64,000 bases of DNA, taken from the NCBI RefSeq assembly GCF_009208565.1, contig NZ_WFLK01000010.1:1-64000 (forward strand). Reading direction: 5' to 3'. Position numbers and translations under genes: made by a program. The notes under the pieces were generated by a model. The model was not told the origin of the DNA and did no database searches. It saw only the letters and a program-made list of their open reading frames with translations. The DNA is from Janthinobacterium aquaticum. GTDB taxonomy: Bacteria; Pseudomonadota; Gammaproteobacteria; Burkholderiales; Burkholderiaceae_D. Positions within the stretch are counted from its first letter, which is position 1, and each line of letters opens with the position of its first letter. This document shows, one piece after another, positions 52,021 to 61,921 of the stretch.

Positions 52021-52139
52021 GTCGGATTAGGCCCTGCGGGCCGTAATCCGACAACATGGTTGGCGCTGACTGAAGCTGATTGGAGCTGATTCACGCCGCG
52101 GGTGTTGTCGGATTACGCGCTTGCGCGCTAATCCGACCG
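52017..52139. repeat. REP-like palindrome pair after lexA
   Basis: Two inverted copies of a repetitive element with core GTCGGATTA...TAATCCGAC. The first (52017-52052) encloses GGCCC-GGGCC, the second (52107-52137) encloses GCGC-GCGC, with a non-repetitive spacer between. They face each other (head to tail pair, BIME-like) between the convergent lexA and PLP-enzyme genes and could act as a terminator for both. Confidence 0.85.
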
Positions 52140-52169
52140 ACGCTTATCTCCGCCCTCCCCTTCCCCGCT

Positions 52170-53411
52170 TTACCCCTCCAGCGCACTCCTGAAATCCTCG
52201 AGCAGGTCCGCCTCGTCTTCGATCCCCACGGAGACCCGTATCAACGACTCGGCAATCCCCATACTGGCGCGGCGCTCGGCACCCATCTCGTAGAAGATGG
52301 TGTGGGCAACGGGGATAATCAGCGTGCGCGTGTCGCCGAGATTGCTCGCTGGAATGGCCAGATTCAAACGATTGAGGAAGTCAAAGCAGTCGATGCCATC
52401 CTTGAGTTCAAAGCTCAGCAGCGAGCCATAGCTGCGGAACAGGTCGGTAGCCAGCGCATGCTGCGGATGCGACGCCAGGCCAGGGTAATGCACGGCGGCC
52501 ACGCGCGGATCGGCCTGCAGCATGGTCGCCAGCGCCAGGGCGTTCGAGCAGGTGCGGTCCATGCGCAGGGCCATGGTTTCGGCGCCGACGGCAATATGGT
52601 GCGCCGCTTCCGGGCCCAGCGAGGCGCCGAAGTCGCGCAGCGCCTTGGCGCGCATCTGCGCGATGCCCCACTGCTTCGGCGCAGCCTTCTTGTAGTTCTC
52701 GAAAATATTCGGGTACTGCGTCCAGTCGAACACGCCGGTATCGGTCACGCTGCCGCCCAGCGCATTGCCGTGGCCGCCGATCGATTTGGTCAGGGCATTG
52801 ACCACCAGGCCGGCGCCGACGTCTTTCGGACGGAACAGGTAAGGCGTGGTCATGGTGTTGTCGACGATATACAGGATGCCTTTTTCACGGCACAGCTCAC
52901 CGATCTTTTTCAGGTCGGCAATCTGCGTGCGCGGGTTGGCAATCGTTTCCACAAATACGATGCGGGTCGCTGGCGTAATGGCTGCGGCCACGTAGGCCAC
53001 CTCGGTGGCGTCGACAAACGAGACATCCATGCCCTGCCCTGTCACGGTCTGCCACAGGCTGTTGGTATTGCCGAACAAAAAGGCTGACGACACCACATGG
53101 TCGCCAGCGCGCAGCAGCGACTGCACGACAGCGCCGATGGCGCCCATGCCGGTGGCAAAACACAGGGTAGCGACGCCGCCTTCCATCTGGTTGATCTTGT
53201 CTTCCAGCGCCGAGACGGTCGGATTGCCCTGGCGGCCGTAGCGAAAGCCTGGCTCCTTGCCCTGGAACACGGACGCCAGCTGGCGCGCGTCGCTGTAGCC
53301 GAAGGCCACCGAGGTGTGGATGGGTTTGTGCAGCGAACCGTGCTCGACGTCCTTGCGGCGGTCGTTATGCAGGATAGTGGTGGTAAAGCCGTAGGTTTTT
53401 TTGGTGGTCAT
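52170..53411 (-). CDS. Cys/Met-metabolism PLP enzyme (homoserine sulfhydrylase/cystathionine gamma-synthase family)
   Basis: 413 residues, trans-sulfuration family (fold type I). Seen: the YGRQGNPT substrate-loop segment (RYGRQGNPTVSALEDKI), the cofactor-ring motif CFATGMGAIGAV, PLP phosphate VDNTMTTPYLFRP, and the Schiff-base lysine in VNALTKSIGGHGNALGG. In most betaproteobacteria the gene after purF is metZ (O-succinylhomoserine sulfhydrylase), so assimilation of sulfur into homocysteine is likely, but the substrate (O-acetyl- or O-succinylhomoserine, or cysteine) cannot be fixed from sequence. It lies 79 bp downstream of purF, with one REP-like element between. Confidence 0.85.
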   Translation of the reverse strand: MTTKKTYGFTTTILHNDRRKDVEHGSLHKPIHTSVAFGYSDARQLASVFQGKEPGFRYGRQGNPTVSALEDKINQMEGGVATLCFATGMGAIGAVVQSLLRAGDHVVSSAFLFGNTNSLWQTVTGQGMDVSFVDATEVAYVAAAITPATRIVFVETIANPRTQIADLKKIGELCREKGILYIVDNTMTTPYLFRPKDVGAGLVVNALTKSIGGHGNALGGSVTDTGVFDWTQYPNIFENYKKAAPKQWGIAQMRAKALRDFGASLGPEAAHHIAVGAETMALRMDRTCSNALALATMLQADPRVAAVHYPGLASHPQHALATDLFRSYGSLLSFELKDGIDCFDFLNRLNLAIPASNLGDTRTLIIPVAHTIFYEMGAERRASMGIAESLIRVSVGIEDEADLLEDFRSALEG

Positions 53412-53442
53412 AATAAAAACAGATGCGGACGTGAGCCCGGGC

Positions 53443-53479
53443 GTAGGTCGGATCAGGCCCCATGGGGCCGTAATCCGAC
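53443..53479. repeat. REP-like palindrome between purF and the PLP-enzyme gene
   Basis: One unit GTAGGTCGGAT...GTAATCCGAC enclosing GGCCCC-GGGGCC. It sits in the 79-bp space between two co-directional genes, so it may form a hairpin in the shared mRNA. Confidence 0.8.
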
Positions 53480-53490
53480 AGGCAATCGCG

Positions 53491-55014
53491 CTAGCCTTCA
53501 GTCGCGGCCAGGTTCAGGTTCAGCTGCGAACGCGGCGTGTCTTCCGGAGTGGAAGCCTTCGGGTTGTGGCGCGCGTATTCCAGACGGTCCAGATAGTCTT
53601 TGGACACATCGCCGGTGACGTAGACGCCGTCGAAGCACGATGCTTCAAAGCTGGTCAGGGCCGGGTTGATATCGGCAATGGCCTGCTTGAGGTCGTCGAT
53701 ATCCTGGTACACCAGGTAGTCGGCCGTGATTTCGCGGCAGACTTCTTCGGTGCTGCGGCCATAGGCGATCAGCTCGTCGCGCGTCGGCATGTCGATACCA
53801 TAAACGTTCGGGTAGATCACCGGTGGCGCAGCCGACGCGAAAATGACCTTGGTGGCACCGGCTTCGCGCGCCATCTGCACGATTTCACGGCTGGTGGTGC
53901 CGCGCACGATGGAATCGTCCACCAGCAGCACGACCTTGTCCTTGAATTCGGACGGAATCGCATTGAGCTTCTGGCGCACCGATTTCTTGCGTGCAGCCTG
54001 ACCCGGCATAATGAAGGTGCGGCCGATATAGCGGTTCTTGATAAAGCCTTCGCGGTATTCGATATTGAGCGCCAGCGCCAGCTGGATGGCGGCCGGGCGC
54101 GACGAATCGGGAATCGGCATGACCACGTCGATCTGCACGTCCGGCAGTTCGCGGCGGATTTTCTCGGCCAGGTATTCGCCCATTTTCAAACGCGTGGCGT
54201 ACACCGAGGCGCCGTCGATCACCGAATCGGGACGGGCCAGATAGACAAACTCGAACACGCAAGGGTTCAGGCTGGCGTTGTCGGCGCATTGGGCGCTGTG
54301 CAGCTTCTTGTCGGCGTCGATAAAGATCGCCTCGCCCGGCGCGATATCGCGCACGAAGCGGAAACCCATGCCTTCGAGCGCCACCGATTCGGAGGCGATC
54401 AGGTATTCCGGGCCCTGCTCGGTTTCGTTAATGCCCAGGCACAGCGGACGGATGCCGTGCGGATCGCGGAAGGCCAGCAGGCCCACGCCGGCGATTTGCG
54501 CCACGGCAGCATACCCGCCCTTGACGCGACGGTTGAGCACGGTAACAGCCTTGAAAATGGCTTCAGGATCGAGCATCAGGCCGGTGGTGGCGTGCTGGAT
54601 CTCATGGGCCAGCACATTGAGCAGCACTTCCGAGTCGGAGTCGGTATTGATGTGGCGGCGGTCGTTCTTGAACATCTCCTGTTTCAGCTGTTCCCAGTTG
54701 GTCAGGTTGCCGTTATGCGCCAGCGTAATGCCGAATGGCGCATTGACGTAGAACGGCTGCGCTTCTTCTTCGCTGGACGAACCGGCCGTCGGATAACGAC
54801 AGTGGCCAATGCCCGAGTCGCCTTGCAGCGTACGCATGTTACGCGTACGGAAGACGTCACGCACCAGGCCATTGGCCTTGTGCATGGAAAACATACTGCT
54901 GTGATTGGTCGCAATCCCTGCCGCGTCCTGTCCGCGATGTTGCAACAGCAACAATGCGTCATACAGCAATTGATTGACAGGTTGATGGGAAACGACGCCG
55001 ACGATGCCACACAT
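53491..55014 (-). CDS. purF: amidophosphoribosyltransferase (glutamine PRPP amidotransferase)
   Basis: 507 residues. The mature N-terminal nucleophile Cys2 lies in MCGIVGVVSHQPVNQ, so the enzyme has no cleaved propeptide. The glutaminase domain includes GIGHCRYPTAGSS and the PRPP-binding loop VLLVDDSIVRGTTSREIV. It catalyses the first committed step of purine synthesis in the cytoplasm. cvpA lies 40 bp upstream on the same strand, the conserved cvpA-purF pair. Confidence 0.97.
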   Translation of the reverse strand: MCGIVGVVSHQPVNQLLYDALLLLQHRGQDAAGIATNHSSMFSMHKANGLVRDVFRTRNMRTLQGDSGIGHCRYPTAGSSSEEEAQPFYVNAPFGITLAHNGNLTNWEQLKQEMFKNDRRHINTDSDSEVLLNVLAHEIQHATTGLMLDPEAIFKAVTVLNRRVKGGYAAVAQIAGVGLLAFRDPHGIRPLCLGINETEQGPEYLIASESVALEGMGFRFVRDIAPGEAIFIDADKKLHSAQCADNASLNPCVFEFVYLARPDSVIDGASVYATRLKMGEYLAEKIRRELPDVQIDVVMPIPDSSRPAAIQLALALNIEYREGFIKNRYIGRTFIMPGQAARKKSVRQKLNAIPSEFKDKVVLLVDDSIVRGTTSREIVQMAREAGATKVIFASAAPPVIYPNVYGIDMPTRDELIAYGRSTEEVCREITADYLVYQDIDDLKQAIADINPALTSFEASCFDGVYVTGDVSKDYLDRLEYARHNPKASTPEDTPRSQLNLNLAATEG

Positions 55015-55054
55015 GGTGTGCTCCTGTAACTGTGCTACTGATTTTAAAAAAAAT

Positions 55055-55552
55055 TCAAAATTTCACATGCTGCGCGTAGGCGGCAGGAAGATAAGGCTTG
55101 ATGGTGCGTACGCCCTGTTCGGCAAGCGGGCTGAGCAAGGCATTTTTCCAGAACGGCTGCTGCGGCAGCGAGGTCATGCCGCACAAGATGACGGCGGTCA
55201 GCACAATCACAAGGCCACGCGCCACACCGAACAAGCTGCCCAGCAGGCGGTCCGTCAGGCTCAGGCCGCTGACCTTGACCAAGGCATCAACCGTCATGCC
55301 CAGCAAGCCCATCAGGATACGCGTGCCGATAAACAGCGCCACGAAAGCCAGCAGCAGGCGGATCACCTCGCCCGGTATCACTTCCGGCATGAATTTGGCC
55401 AGCGTGGCGCCATAAGCGTTGGCGACCACGAACGCCACGACCCAGCTGATCAGCGACAGTATCTCCTTGACCAGGCCGCGCATGGCGCTGATCAGGACCG
55501 AGGTCGCCATCACGAACAGCACCAGGTAATCGAAAATCGTCACGCCTGCCAA
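55055..55552 (-). CDS. cvpA: CvpA-family membrane protein
   Basis: 165 residues with four predicted transmembrane helices. The start MAGVTIFDYLVLFVMATSVL and the second-helix segment GLVKEILSLISWVVAFVVAN are typical of CvpA. In E. coli CvpA is needed for colicin V production and for resistance to bile salts. It is adjacent to purF as in E. coli and many other bacteria. Confidence 0.93.
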   Translation of the reverse strand: MAGVTIFDYLVLFVMATSVLISAMRGLVKEILSLISWVVAFVVANAYGATLAKFMPEVIPGEVIRLLLAFVALFIGTRILMGLLGMTVDALVKVSGLSLTDRLLGSLFGVARGLVIVLTAVILCGMTSLPQQPFWKNALLSPLAEQGVRTIKPYLPAAYAQHVKF

Positions 55553-55563
55553 CCTTGCTCAGT

Positions 55564-56559
55564 TCAAGCCGGCACCAGGCTGCCGCCCAGACCCAGCTTT
55601 TGCAGTTTGGCGCGGGTTTTTTCCGCCTCTTCGCGGCTGCCGAACGGGCCGACGCGCACGCGGATGCGTTCGCCGCCGGCACTCGATACCTTCTGAGTAT
55701 AGGAACGGATGCCCGCACTACTGAGCTTGGCCTGCAATTCGTCGACTTTCTCCTGGGTAGCCAGCGCCGCCACCTGCACCACGAACCTGCCATCGCTGTC
55801 GGCCGCTTTTTCCGGCGCTTTTTCTGCGGCAGGCTTGGCTGAAGGTTTGCCTTCCAGAATCGCCAGCGCGCGCGCTGCATCATCGGTCGACTGCGCCGGC
55901 TTGGCAGGCTTGGACTCAGGCTTGGACTCGTGTTTCGGTTCCGGCTTGGGTTCAGGCTTGTGTTCCGGTTTGGATACGACCTCGACCGGCTTCGGCTTGG
56001 GTTCAGGCTTCTGCACAGGCTTGGGTTCGGGCTTGGGTTCGGGCTTCTGCACAGGCTTGGGCTCGGGTTGCGGCTCAGTGTAGGGCTTGGCAGGCGCAGG
56101 CTCGGCTGCCGCCAGTACCGGTGCAGGCGCTGCTGCTGCCGGTTTGGGCTTGGCCGGCATAGGCGTATCGACAATTTCCTCGGATTGGTCAAGACCATTG
56201 TTCGACGCTGCCGGCGGCACGCTGGCCTGGGCCGGCGCAGCAGAGGCCGCCACCTTGTCTTTCGATGGAATCTCGATGCCGATATCGTTGATCGGCGCCT
56301 TGGGCTCGGAATCGAGCAGCATCGGCAGCCCCACGGCCACGCCCAGCGCCAGTGCAATGGCGCCGATCAGGCGGCGGCGTGCGCGCTTCTTTTCCGGCAA
56401 GGCCGGGTCGGCAGCGTCGCGGCTGCGGCGCGAACTGCCGCCGGAGGTGTTGGCGGCGCGCTTGCGCCCTGGCGCCTGCGCCTCGCCAGGGACATAAAAT
56501 CCGCTGTCTTCGCCAGCGGATTCTTGCTTGTTTTTAAACAGTTTCGAGAACAAGCCCAT
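55564..56559 (-). CDS. SPOR-domain protein (DedD-type)
   Basis: 331 residues: a cytoplasmic N-terminus with Lys/Arg-rich segments, one transmembrane helix (RLIGAIALALGVAVGLPMLL, about 63-82), a long Pro/Lys/Glu repeat linker (about 150-240, PEPKP units) and a C-terminal SPOR domain beginning RFVVQVAALATQEKVDELQ. SPOR domains bind denuded septal peptidoglycan, so the protein probably localises to the division site. Gene order folC-dedD-cvpA-purF supports DedD. The linker length may vary by repeat gain. Confidence 0.88.
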   Translation of the reverse strand: MGLFSKLFKNKQESAGEDSGFYVPGEAQAPGRKRAANTSGGSSRRSRDAADPALPEKKRARRRLIGAIALALGVAVGLPMLLDSEPKAPINDIGIEIPSKDKVAASAAPAQASVPPAASNNGLDQSEEIVDTPMPAKPKPAAAAPAPVLAAAEPAPAKPYTEPQPEPKPVQKPEPKPEPKPVQKPEPKPKPVEVVSKPEHKPEPKPEPKHESKPESKPAKPAQSTDDAARALAILEGKPSAKPAAEKAPEKAADSDGRFVVQVAALATQEKVDELQAKLSSAGIRSYTQKVSSAGGERIRVRVGPFGSREEAEKTRAKLQKLGLGGSLVPA

Positions 56560-56582
56560 GCGTGATTTTCAGTCGAATGCGA

Positions 56583-57881
56583 TTAGTGTAGGGAGGATCT
56601 GCGGGCCTTCATCACGCCGGCAACGGTGAGGAAAGAACCAAAGACCACAATTCTATCATTCTCACCGGCACGGCTCACTGCATTTGCAAAAGCTTGTGCC
56701 GGATCGTCGAAGACGGAAATGGTGTGTTCGCTGCTGTCGGACTTGCCACCGAGCATGATTTGTACCTTGGCCGCCAGCTCCGAAGCGCTGGCACTGCGCG
56801 GCGATGGCAAGGTCGCCAGGCACCAGTGATCGACATGTTCGCCCATGGCCGCCAGGACGCCGTCGATATCCTTGTCCAGCATGGAACCGAACACGGCGTA
56901 GGTGTACGGGTGAAAGCCCATATTGCCCAGGTTCTGGTTCAGCGCTGCAGCCGCATGCGGGTTGTGTGCCACATCGAGGATCACGCTGGGGCGGCCAGGC
57001 AATACTTGGAAGCGGCCCGGCAGTTCGACCGTCACCAGGCCGGTGCGCACTTCCTGCGCGCCGACCGGCAGCTTCAACTTCAGTACTTCCAGCGCTGCCA
57101 GCGCCGCCGAGGCATTGAGCAACTGGTTGGCGCCGCGCAGGCTCGGATAGGCCAGCGAATTGCGGCGCTGGTCACGGCCGCCGTAGTTCCACTGCTGCTT
57201 GTCACCCGAATAGTTGAAATCGCGGCCCATCAGCCACAGGTCGGCGCCGATCGCTTCGGCATGCGCGATGAGAGACTGGGGCGGTACCGGGTCGCTGCAG
57301 ATGGCAGCCTTGCCTGGGCGGAAGATGCCGGCCTTTTCAAAGCCGATCGCCTCGCGCGTATCGCCGAGGTAGTCGGTATGGTCGATATCGACGCTGGTGA
57401 CGATGGCCACGTCGGCGTCGATCACGTTGACGGCATCGAGGCGCCCGCCCAGGCCCACTTCCAGGATCGCCACATCGAGCCCCGCATGCGACAGCAGGTG
57501 CAGAATGGCCAGCGTGGTAAATTCAAAATAGGTCAGCGGCGTGTCGCCGCGCACCGCCTCGACCGCCTGGAAACTGGCCACGATCTGCTCGTCGCTGGCC
57601 ATCTCGCCCAGTACGCGCGCGCGCTCGTTGAAATCGAGAAAATGCGGCTTGATATACAGGCCGACCTTGTAACCGGCGCGCAACAGCACCGACTCAAGCA
57701 TGGCGCAGGTCGAACCCTTGCCGTTGGTGCCGGCCACCATGATCACTGGGCAGCTGAACGCCAGCTGCAGGCGCTGCTTGACGGCCAGCACGCGCTCGAG
57801 GCCCATATTGATCTGCGTTTCGGAATGGCGGTTTTCCAGCAGGGCGAGCCAGTCTGGTAAGGTGCTTGGGAGGGTTTGCAT
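56583..57881 (-). CDS. folC: bifunctional folylpolyglutamate/dihydrofolate synthase
   Basis: 432 residues. The P-loop IMVAGTNGKGSTCAMLESVL and the SVDIDHTDYLGDTREAIGFEK segment belong to the Mur-ligase-like FolC family, and SVILDVAHNPHAAAALNQN near the C-terminus is the family signature. It adds glutamate to dihydropteroate and tetrahydrofolate. The ATG at 57881 begins QTLPSTLPDWLALLE, the usual N-terminus, and an upstream in-frame ATG adds nine extra residues. Confidence 0.95.
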   Translation of the reverse strand: MQTLPSTLPDWLALLENRHSETQINMGLERVLAVKQRLQLAFSCPVIMVAGTNGKGSTCAMLESVLLRAGYKVGLYIKPHFLDFNERARVLGEMASDEQIVASFQAVEAVRGDTPLTYFEFTTLAILHLLSHAGLDVAILEVGLGGRLDAVNVIDADVAIVTSVDIDHTDYLGDTREAIGFEKAGIFRPGKAAICSDPVPPQSLIAHAEAIGADLWLMGRDFNYSGDKQQWNYGGRDQRRNSLAYPSLRGANQLLNASAALAALEVLKLKLPVGAQEVRTGLVTVELPGRFQVLPGRPSVILDVAHNPHAAAALNQNLGNMGFHPYTYAVFGSMLDKDIDGVLAAMGEHVDHWCLATLPSPRSASASELAAKVQIMLGGKSDSSEHTISVFDDPAQAFANAVSRAGENDRIVVFGSFLTVAGVMKARRSSLH

Positions 57882-57941
57882 GGGGGAATTCTTGAAAGGA
57901 GAGCGCAAAACAGGAAAACATCCGGGTCCGAACGGTCATGC

Positions 57942-58039
57942 GTAGGTCGGATTAGCGCGTAGCGCGTAATCCGACAACATGGTTGGCGCATAAGCTAAGG
58001 GTGCTGTCGGATTACGGCCTGCGGCCTAATCCGACCTAC
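57942..58039. repeat. REP-like palindrome pair upstream of folC
   Basis: Two units with the GTCGGATTA / TAATCCGAC core (57942-57978 and 58003-58039) in inverted orientation. The first encloses GCGCG-CGCG, the second GGCC-GGCC. They fill most of the 180-bp space between folC and accD, which share the minus strand. Further GTCGG-like remnants follow at 58045-58055. Confidence 0.85.
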
Positions 58040-58060
58040 AACCCAATCCGACCCACGCCT

Positions 58061-58933
58061 TTACGCCAGCACTTCCACCGCCTGGTTTTGCAGCAAGGCC
58101 AGCAGACGGGCGATTTCTTCGCGCATCTTGCGACGGTCGACGATCATGTCGACGGCGCCCTTGGTGACCAGGAACTCGGCGCGCTGGAAGCCTTCCGGCA
58201 GCTTTTCACGCACGGTGTTTTCAATCACGCGCGGGCCGGCAAAGCCGATCAGCGCTTTCGGTTCGGCAATCACCACGTCGCCCATAAAGGCAAACGAGGC
58301 CGACACGCCGCCCATGGTCGGGTCGGTCAGCACGCTGATGAACGGCAGTTTCTTCTCTGCCAGTTTGGTCAGCATGGAAGTGGTTTTTGCCATCTGCATC
58401 AGCGACAGCAGGCCTTCCTGCATGCGCGCGCCACCGGTGGCGGTAAAGCAAATGAACGGCACCTTCTGCTCCAGCGCGATCTGCGCGCCGCGCACGAAGC
58501 GCTCGCCGACCACCGAACCCATGGAACCGGCCATGAAGTCGAATTCGAAGCACGCCACCACCACCGGCAGGCTCATGATCGAGCCGCCCATCACCACCAT
58601 GGCATCGGTCTCGCCGCTGCTTTCCATGGCTGACTTCAGGCGATCAGGGTATTTCTTGCTGTCCTTGAACTTGAGCGTATCGACCGGCAGGATTTCCTGG
58701 CCGATTTCATAGCGGCCGCCGGCGTCGAGCAGGTTGTCGAGGCGTTCGCGTGCGCGGATGCGCATATGCTGGTCGCACTTCGGACACACATGCTGGTTCG
58801 ATTCCAGGTCAGTGCGGTACAGAACCGATTCACACGATGGGCATTTGACCCACAGGCCTTCGGGCATGGTCTTGCGCGCGCCAGCATCGGAGCGCTGTAT
58901 GCGCGGTGGCAGCAGTTTTTCCAACCAACTCAT
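58061..58933 (-). CDS. accD: acetyl-CoA carboxylase carboxyltransferase subunit beta
   Basis: 290 residues. The four-cysteine zinc finger (C31, C34, C50, C53 in [10 protein letters not shown] and HVCPKC) precedes the carboxyltransferase core with [14 protein letters not shown] and [19 protein letters not shown]. It forms the carboxyltransferase with AccA, making malonyl-CoA. Start ATG at 58933 opens the conserved [10 protein letters not shown]. The order trpA-accD-folC is conserved in this group. Confidence 0.97.
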   Translation of the reverse strand: MSWLEKLLPPRIQRSDAGARKTMPEGLWVKCPSCESVLYRTDLESNQHVCPKCDQHMRIRARERLDNLLDAGGRYEIGQEILPVDTLKFKDSKKYPDRLKSAMESSGETDAMVVMGGSIMSLPVVVACFEFDFMAGSMGSVVGERFVRGAQIALEQKVPFICFTATGGARMQEGLLSLMQMAKTTSMLTKLAEKKLPFISVLTDPTMGGVSASFAFMGDVVIAEPKALIGFAGPRVIENTVREKLPEGFQRAEFLVTKGAVDMIVDRRKMREEIARLLALLQNQAVEVLA

Positions 58934-59118
58934 TATTTTTCTCCTTGCGCCCCTGTCGGGCGGGAATGGGCTGTTGCGGCGCCGGTCGACGCCTGCAACG
59001 GTATCTGGTGCATCAGTTCAAACCAAAGCTGAACTCTATCAGTGGCCGAAGTGTAGCCGTTTATCGCCTGCCTGTCGAACTTTGCAACCACACAAGATTA
59101 ATGAAATATTATGCAAAC

Positions 59119-59916
59119 TCAGGCATCGAGCGCGGCGCGGATGCCTGCCGTAAAGCTGCGAACGGCCTCGACCGCACCGCCCGGCGGCGCGTTTTCAATC
59201 TCCTGGATAATGCGGCTGCCGATCACCACAGCGTCGGCCACTTCGGCGACGGCTCGGGCGGTGGCGCCGTCGCGGATGCCGAAGCCGACGCCGACCGGCA
59301 GGCTCACGTGCTGGCGAATGGCGGCCAGGCGCTCGGCCACTTGCTGCGTATCGATATTGCCGGCGCCCGTCACGCCCTTGAGCGAAACATAATAGCTGAA
59401 GCCGCCGCCAACCTTGGCCACCTGGGCGATGCGTTCCTCGGTCGAGGTCGGCGACAGCAGGAAAATCATATCGAGGCCGGCAGCACGCATGTCGGCGGAG
59501 AATTCTTCACACTCTTCGGGCGGATAGTCGACCACGATGGCGCCATCGGCGCCGGCATCCCTGGCTGCTGCAATAAAGGCTGCGCCGCCGATGCGCTCGA
59601 TCGGGTTGGCGTAGCCCATCAGCACGACCGGCGTGGTCGGGTTGGTCAGGCGAAACTCGCGCACATAGGCAAATACATCGTGGATGCCGATATTGAATTT
59701 CAGCGCACGCTCGCAGGCGCGCTGGATCACGGGGCCTTCGGCCATCGGATCGGAGAACGGCACGCCCAGTTCCAGCACATCGGCGCCGCCCTCGACCAGC
59801 GCGTGCATCAGCGGCACGGTGGCGTCAGGGCCGGGGTCGCCGGCGGTAATAAAGGTGACCAGGGCGGTCTTGTTCTGTTCTTTTAGACGGGCAAAGGTGG
59901 GGGCGATACGGGACAT
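59119..59916 (-). CDS. trpA: tryptophan synthase alpha chain
   Basis: 265 residues, a TIM barrel that splits indole-3-glycerol phosphate into indole and glyceraldehyde 3-phosphate. Seen: the first catalytic Glu in [16 protein letters not shown], the second catalytic Asp region [13 protein letters not shown], and the phosphate-binding loop [10 protein letters not shown]. trpB lies upstream on the same strand, 55 bp away. Confidence 0.97.
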   Translation of the reverse strand: MSRIAPTFARLKEQNKTALVTFITAGDPGPDATVPLMHALVEGGADVLELGVPFSDPMAEGPVIQRACERALKFNIGIHDVFAYVREFRLTNPTTPVVLMGYANPIERIGGAAFIAAARDAGADGAIVVDYPPEECEEFSADMRAAGLDMIFLLSPTSTEERIAQVAKVGGGFSYYVSLKGVTGAGNIDTQQVAERLAAIRQHVSLPVGVGFGIRDGATARAVAEVADAVVIGSRIIQEIENAPPGGAVEAVRSFTAGIRAALDA

Positions 59917-59971
59917 GGCGTTTTCTCTCTGAAGGAAATAATAGATAGGAGGCAGTTTTCTTCAGCCAAAA

Positions 59972-61219
59972 TCAGCTGAAATCAAGCCCCATCCGCTCCG
60001 CCACGGTATGCATGTCCTTGTCGCCACGGCCCGACAGGTTGGCCAGCACGATCTGGTCTTTCGGCAGCGTTGCCGCCAGCTTGGCCGCGTAGGCCAGCGC
60101 GTGCGACGATTCGAGCGCCGGGATAATGCCTTCGATATGGCAGCAGTCGTGGAAGGCCTGCAGCGCTTCATCGTCGGTAATCGACACATATTGCGCGCGG
60201 CCCGAGTCCTTCAACCACGCATGTTCCGGCCCCACGCCCGGATAGTCGAGGCCGGCCGAGACCGAATGGGTTTCGATAATCTGGCCATTGTCGTCCTGCA
60301 GCAGATAGGTGCGGTTGCCGTGCAGTACGCCCGGATAGCCGGCCGTCAATGACGCCGAGTGCTTGCCCGTATCGAGCCCTTCGCCAGCGGCCTCCACCCC
60401 GATCAGCTTGACGCCCGGCTGGTCCACATACGGGTAGAAGATGCCCATGGCGTTCGAGCCGCCGCCGATGCAGGCCAGCACATAGTCGGGCTGGCGGCCC
60501 GTCATTTCCGGCATCTGCACCAGGCACTCTTCGCCGATCACCGACTGGAAGTCGCGCACCATCATCGGGTACGGGTGTGGGCCAGCCACGGTGCCGATAA
60601 TGTAGAAGGTGTTTTCAATATTGGTGACCCAGTCGCGCATGGCTTCGTTAAGCGCGTCCTTGAGCGTCTTGGAGCCGGACTCGACTGGGACCACGGTGGC
60701 GCCCAGCAAACGCATGCGGTACACATTCTGCGCCTGGCGCTTGACGTCTTCGCTGCCCATATAGACCACGCATTCGAGGCCGAAGCGCGCGCAGATGGTG
60801 GCTGTGGCCACGCCGTGCTGGCCGGCGCCGGTCTCGGCAATGATGCGCGGCTTGCCCATGCGCTTGGCCAGCAACGCCTGGCCGATCACGTTGTTGATCT
60901 TGTGCGCGCCGGTGTGATTCAGGTCTTCGCGCTTGAAGTAGATCTGCGCGCCGCCGGCCATTTCCGACCAGCGCTTGGCGTGGTAGATCGGCGAAGGGCG
61001 GCCGACGAAATGCTTGAGCTCATAGCGGAACTCTTCGAGAAACTCGGGGTCGGTACTGTAGCGCGCATAGGCGTCCTTCAGTTCGGCCAGCGCGTGGGTC
61101 AGCGTCTCGGCCACGAAGGAGCCGCCATAGGGGCCGAAATGGCCGCGGGCGTCAGGATATGGGTAGTTGGCGGCGTGGAACAATGCGGCGGCTGCGCCGG
61201 CGTTGGCGTGGTCAGTCAT
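59972..61219 (-). CDS. trpB: tryptophan synthase beta chain
   Basis: 415 residues. The PLP lysine K107 lies in [34 protein letters not shown] forms the phosphate loop. It joins indole with serine. The Met at 61219 starts the usual N-terminus; it overlaps the end of trpF by 8 bp, so translation is coupled. Confidence 0.97.
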   Translation of the reverse strand: MTDHANAGAAAALFHAANYPYPDARGHFGPYGGSFVAETLTHALAELKDAYARYSTDPEFLEEFRYELKHFVGRPSPIYHAKRWSEMAGGAQIYFKREDLNHTGAHKINNVIGQALLAKRMGKPRIIAETGAGQHGVATATICARFGLECVVYMGSEDVKRQAQNVYRMRLLGATVVPVESGSKTLKDALNEAMRDWVTNIENTFYIIGTVAGPHPYPMMVRDFQSVIGEECLVQMPEMTGRQPDYVLACIGGGSNAMGIFYPYVDQPGVKLIGVEAAGEGLDTGKHSASLTAGYPGVLHGNRTYLLQDDNGQIIETHSVSAGLDYPGVGPEHAWLKDSGRAQYVSITDDEALQAFHDCCHIEGIIPALESSHALAYAAKLAATLPKDQIVLANLSGRGDKDMHTVAERMGLDFS

Positions 61220-61895
61220 GATGTAATCCTTTGGCAATAATGGCATCGGCCTGCAGCACTGCGGCCACGAAGGCGCGAATGCGGGAGGCGTCCTTGATGC
61301 CCTTGGACGCTTCGACGCCACTGCTGATGTCGACCGCGTAAGGGCGTACCTGCACCACCGCCTCAGTGGCGGTTTGTACGCTCAAGCCACCACTCAAAAC
61401 GACCCGAGGCGCGAGTTCTTCTGGAATAAGGGACCAATCGAATGCCTTTCCTGCACCGCCATAGGCGTCCACGTAAGTATCGAGCAACAGGCTGGAAAAC
61501 AGTGGACTGGCGGCGCGATAGCGCTGCTCGTATTCTAGCAAATCGGCAAAGCTTGTGTCAGGTCTTACACGAAACACCTGATTGTAGGGCCGGTTGACGG
61601 CAGCGGCCAGCACCGCGCTGTGCTCGGGCGTCTCGTCGCCGTGGAACTGCAGCAGCGACAAGGGCGCTGCTGCCAGCGTCTGCTGCACTTCCTCCACGCT
61701 GGCGTTGACGAACAGGCCGACCGTGCTGACATACGGCGGCAGGCCGGCCATCAGGCTGGCAGCCTGCTGTGGCGTCACGTAACGCGGGCTTTTCGGGTAA
61801 AACACAAAGCCGATGGCATCGGCACCAGCCGCGACCACGGCGGCGACGTCTTCCGGCCGGGTCAGGCCGCAGATCTTGATACGGGTACGGGACAT
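61212..61895 (-). CDS. trpF: phosphoribosylanthranilate isomerase
   Basis: 227 residues, TIM barrel. Seen: the N-terminal [22 protein letters not shown] with the catalytic Cys, [14 protein letters not shown], and [15 protein letters not shown] with the phosphate-binding glycines. The start ATG at 61895 opens MSRTRIK; the longer upstream frame lacks homology. The order truA-trpF-trpB-trpA-accD is typical of betaproteobacteria. Confidence 0.96.
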   Translation of the reverse strand: MSRTRIKICGLTRPEDVAAVVAAGADAIGFVFYPKSPRYVTPQQAASLMAGLPPYVSTVGLFVNASVEEVQQTLAAAPLSLLQFHGDETPEHSAVLAAAVNRPYNQVFRVRPDTSFADLLEYEQRYRAASPLFSSLLLDTYVDAYGGAGKAFDWSLIPEELAPRVVLSGGLSVQTATEAVVQVRPYAVDISSGVEASKGIKDASRIRAFVAAVLQADAIIAKGLHHD

Positions 61896-61921
61896 GTTCT
61901 CTCTCAGGTCGATGGCGACGC

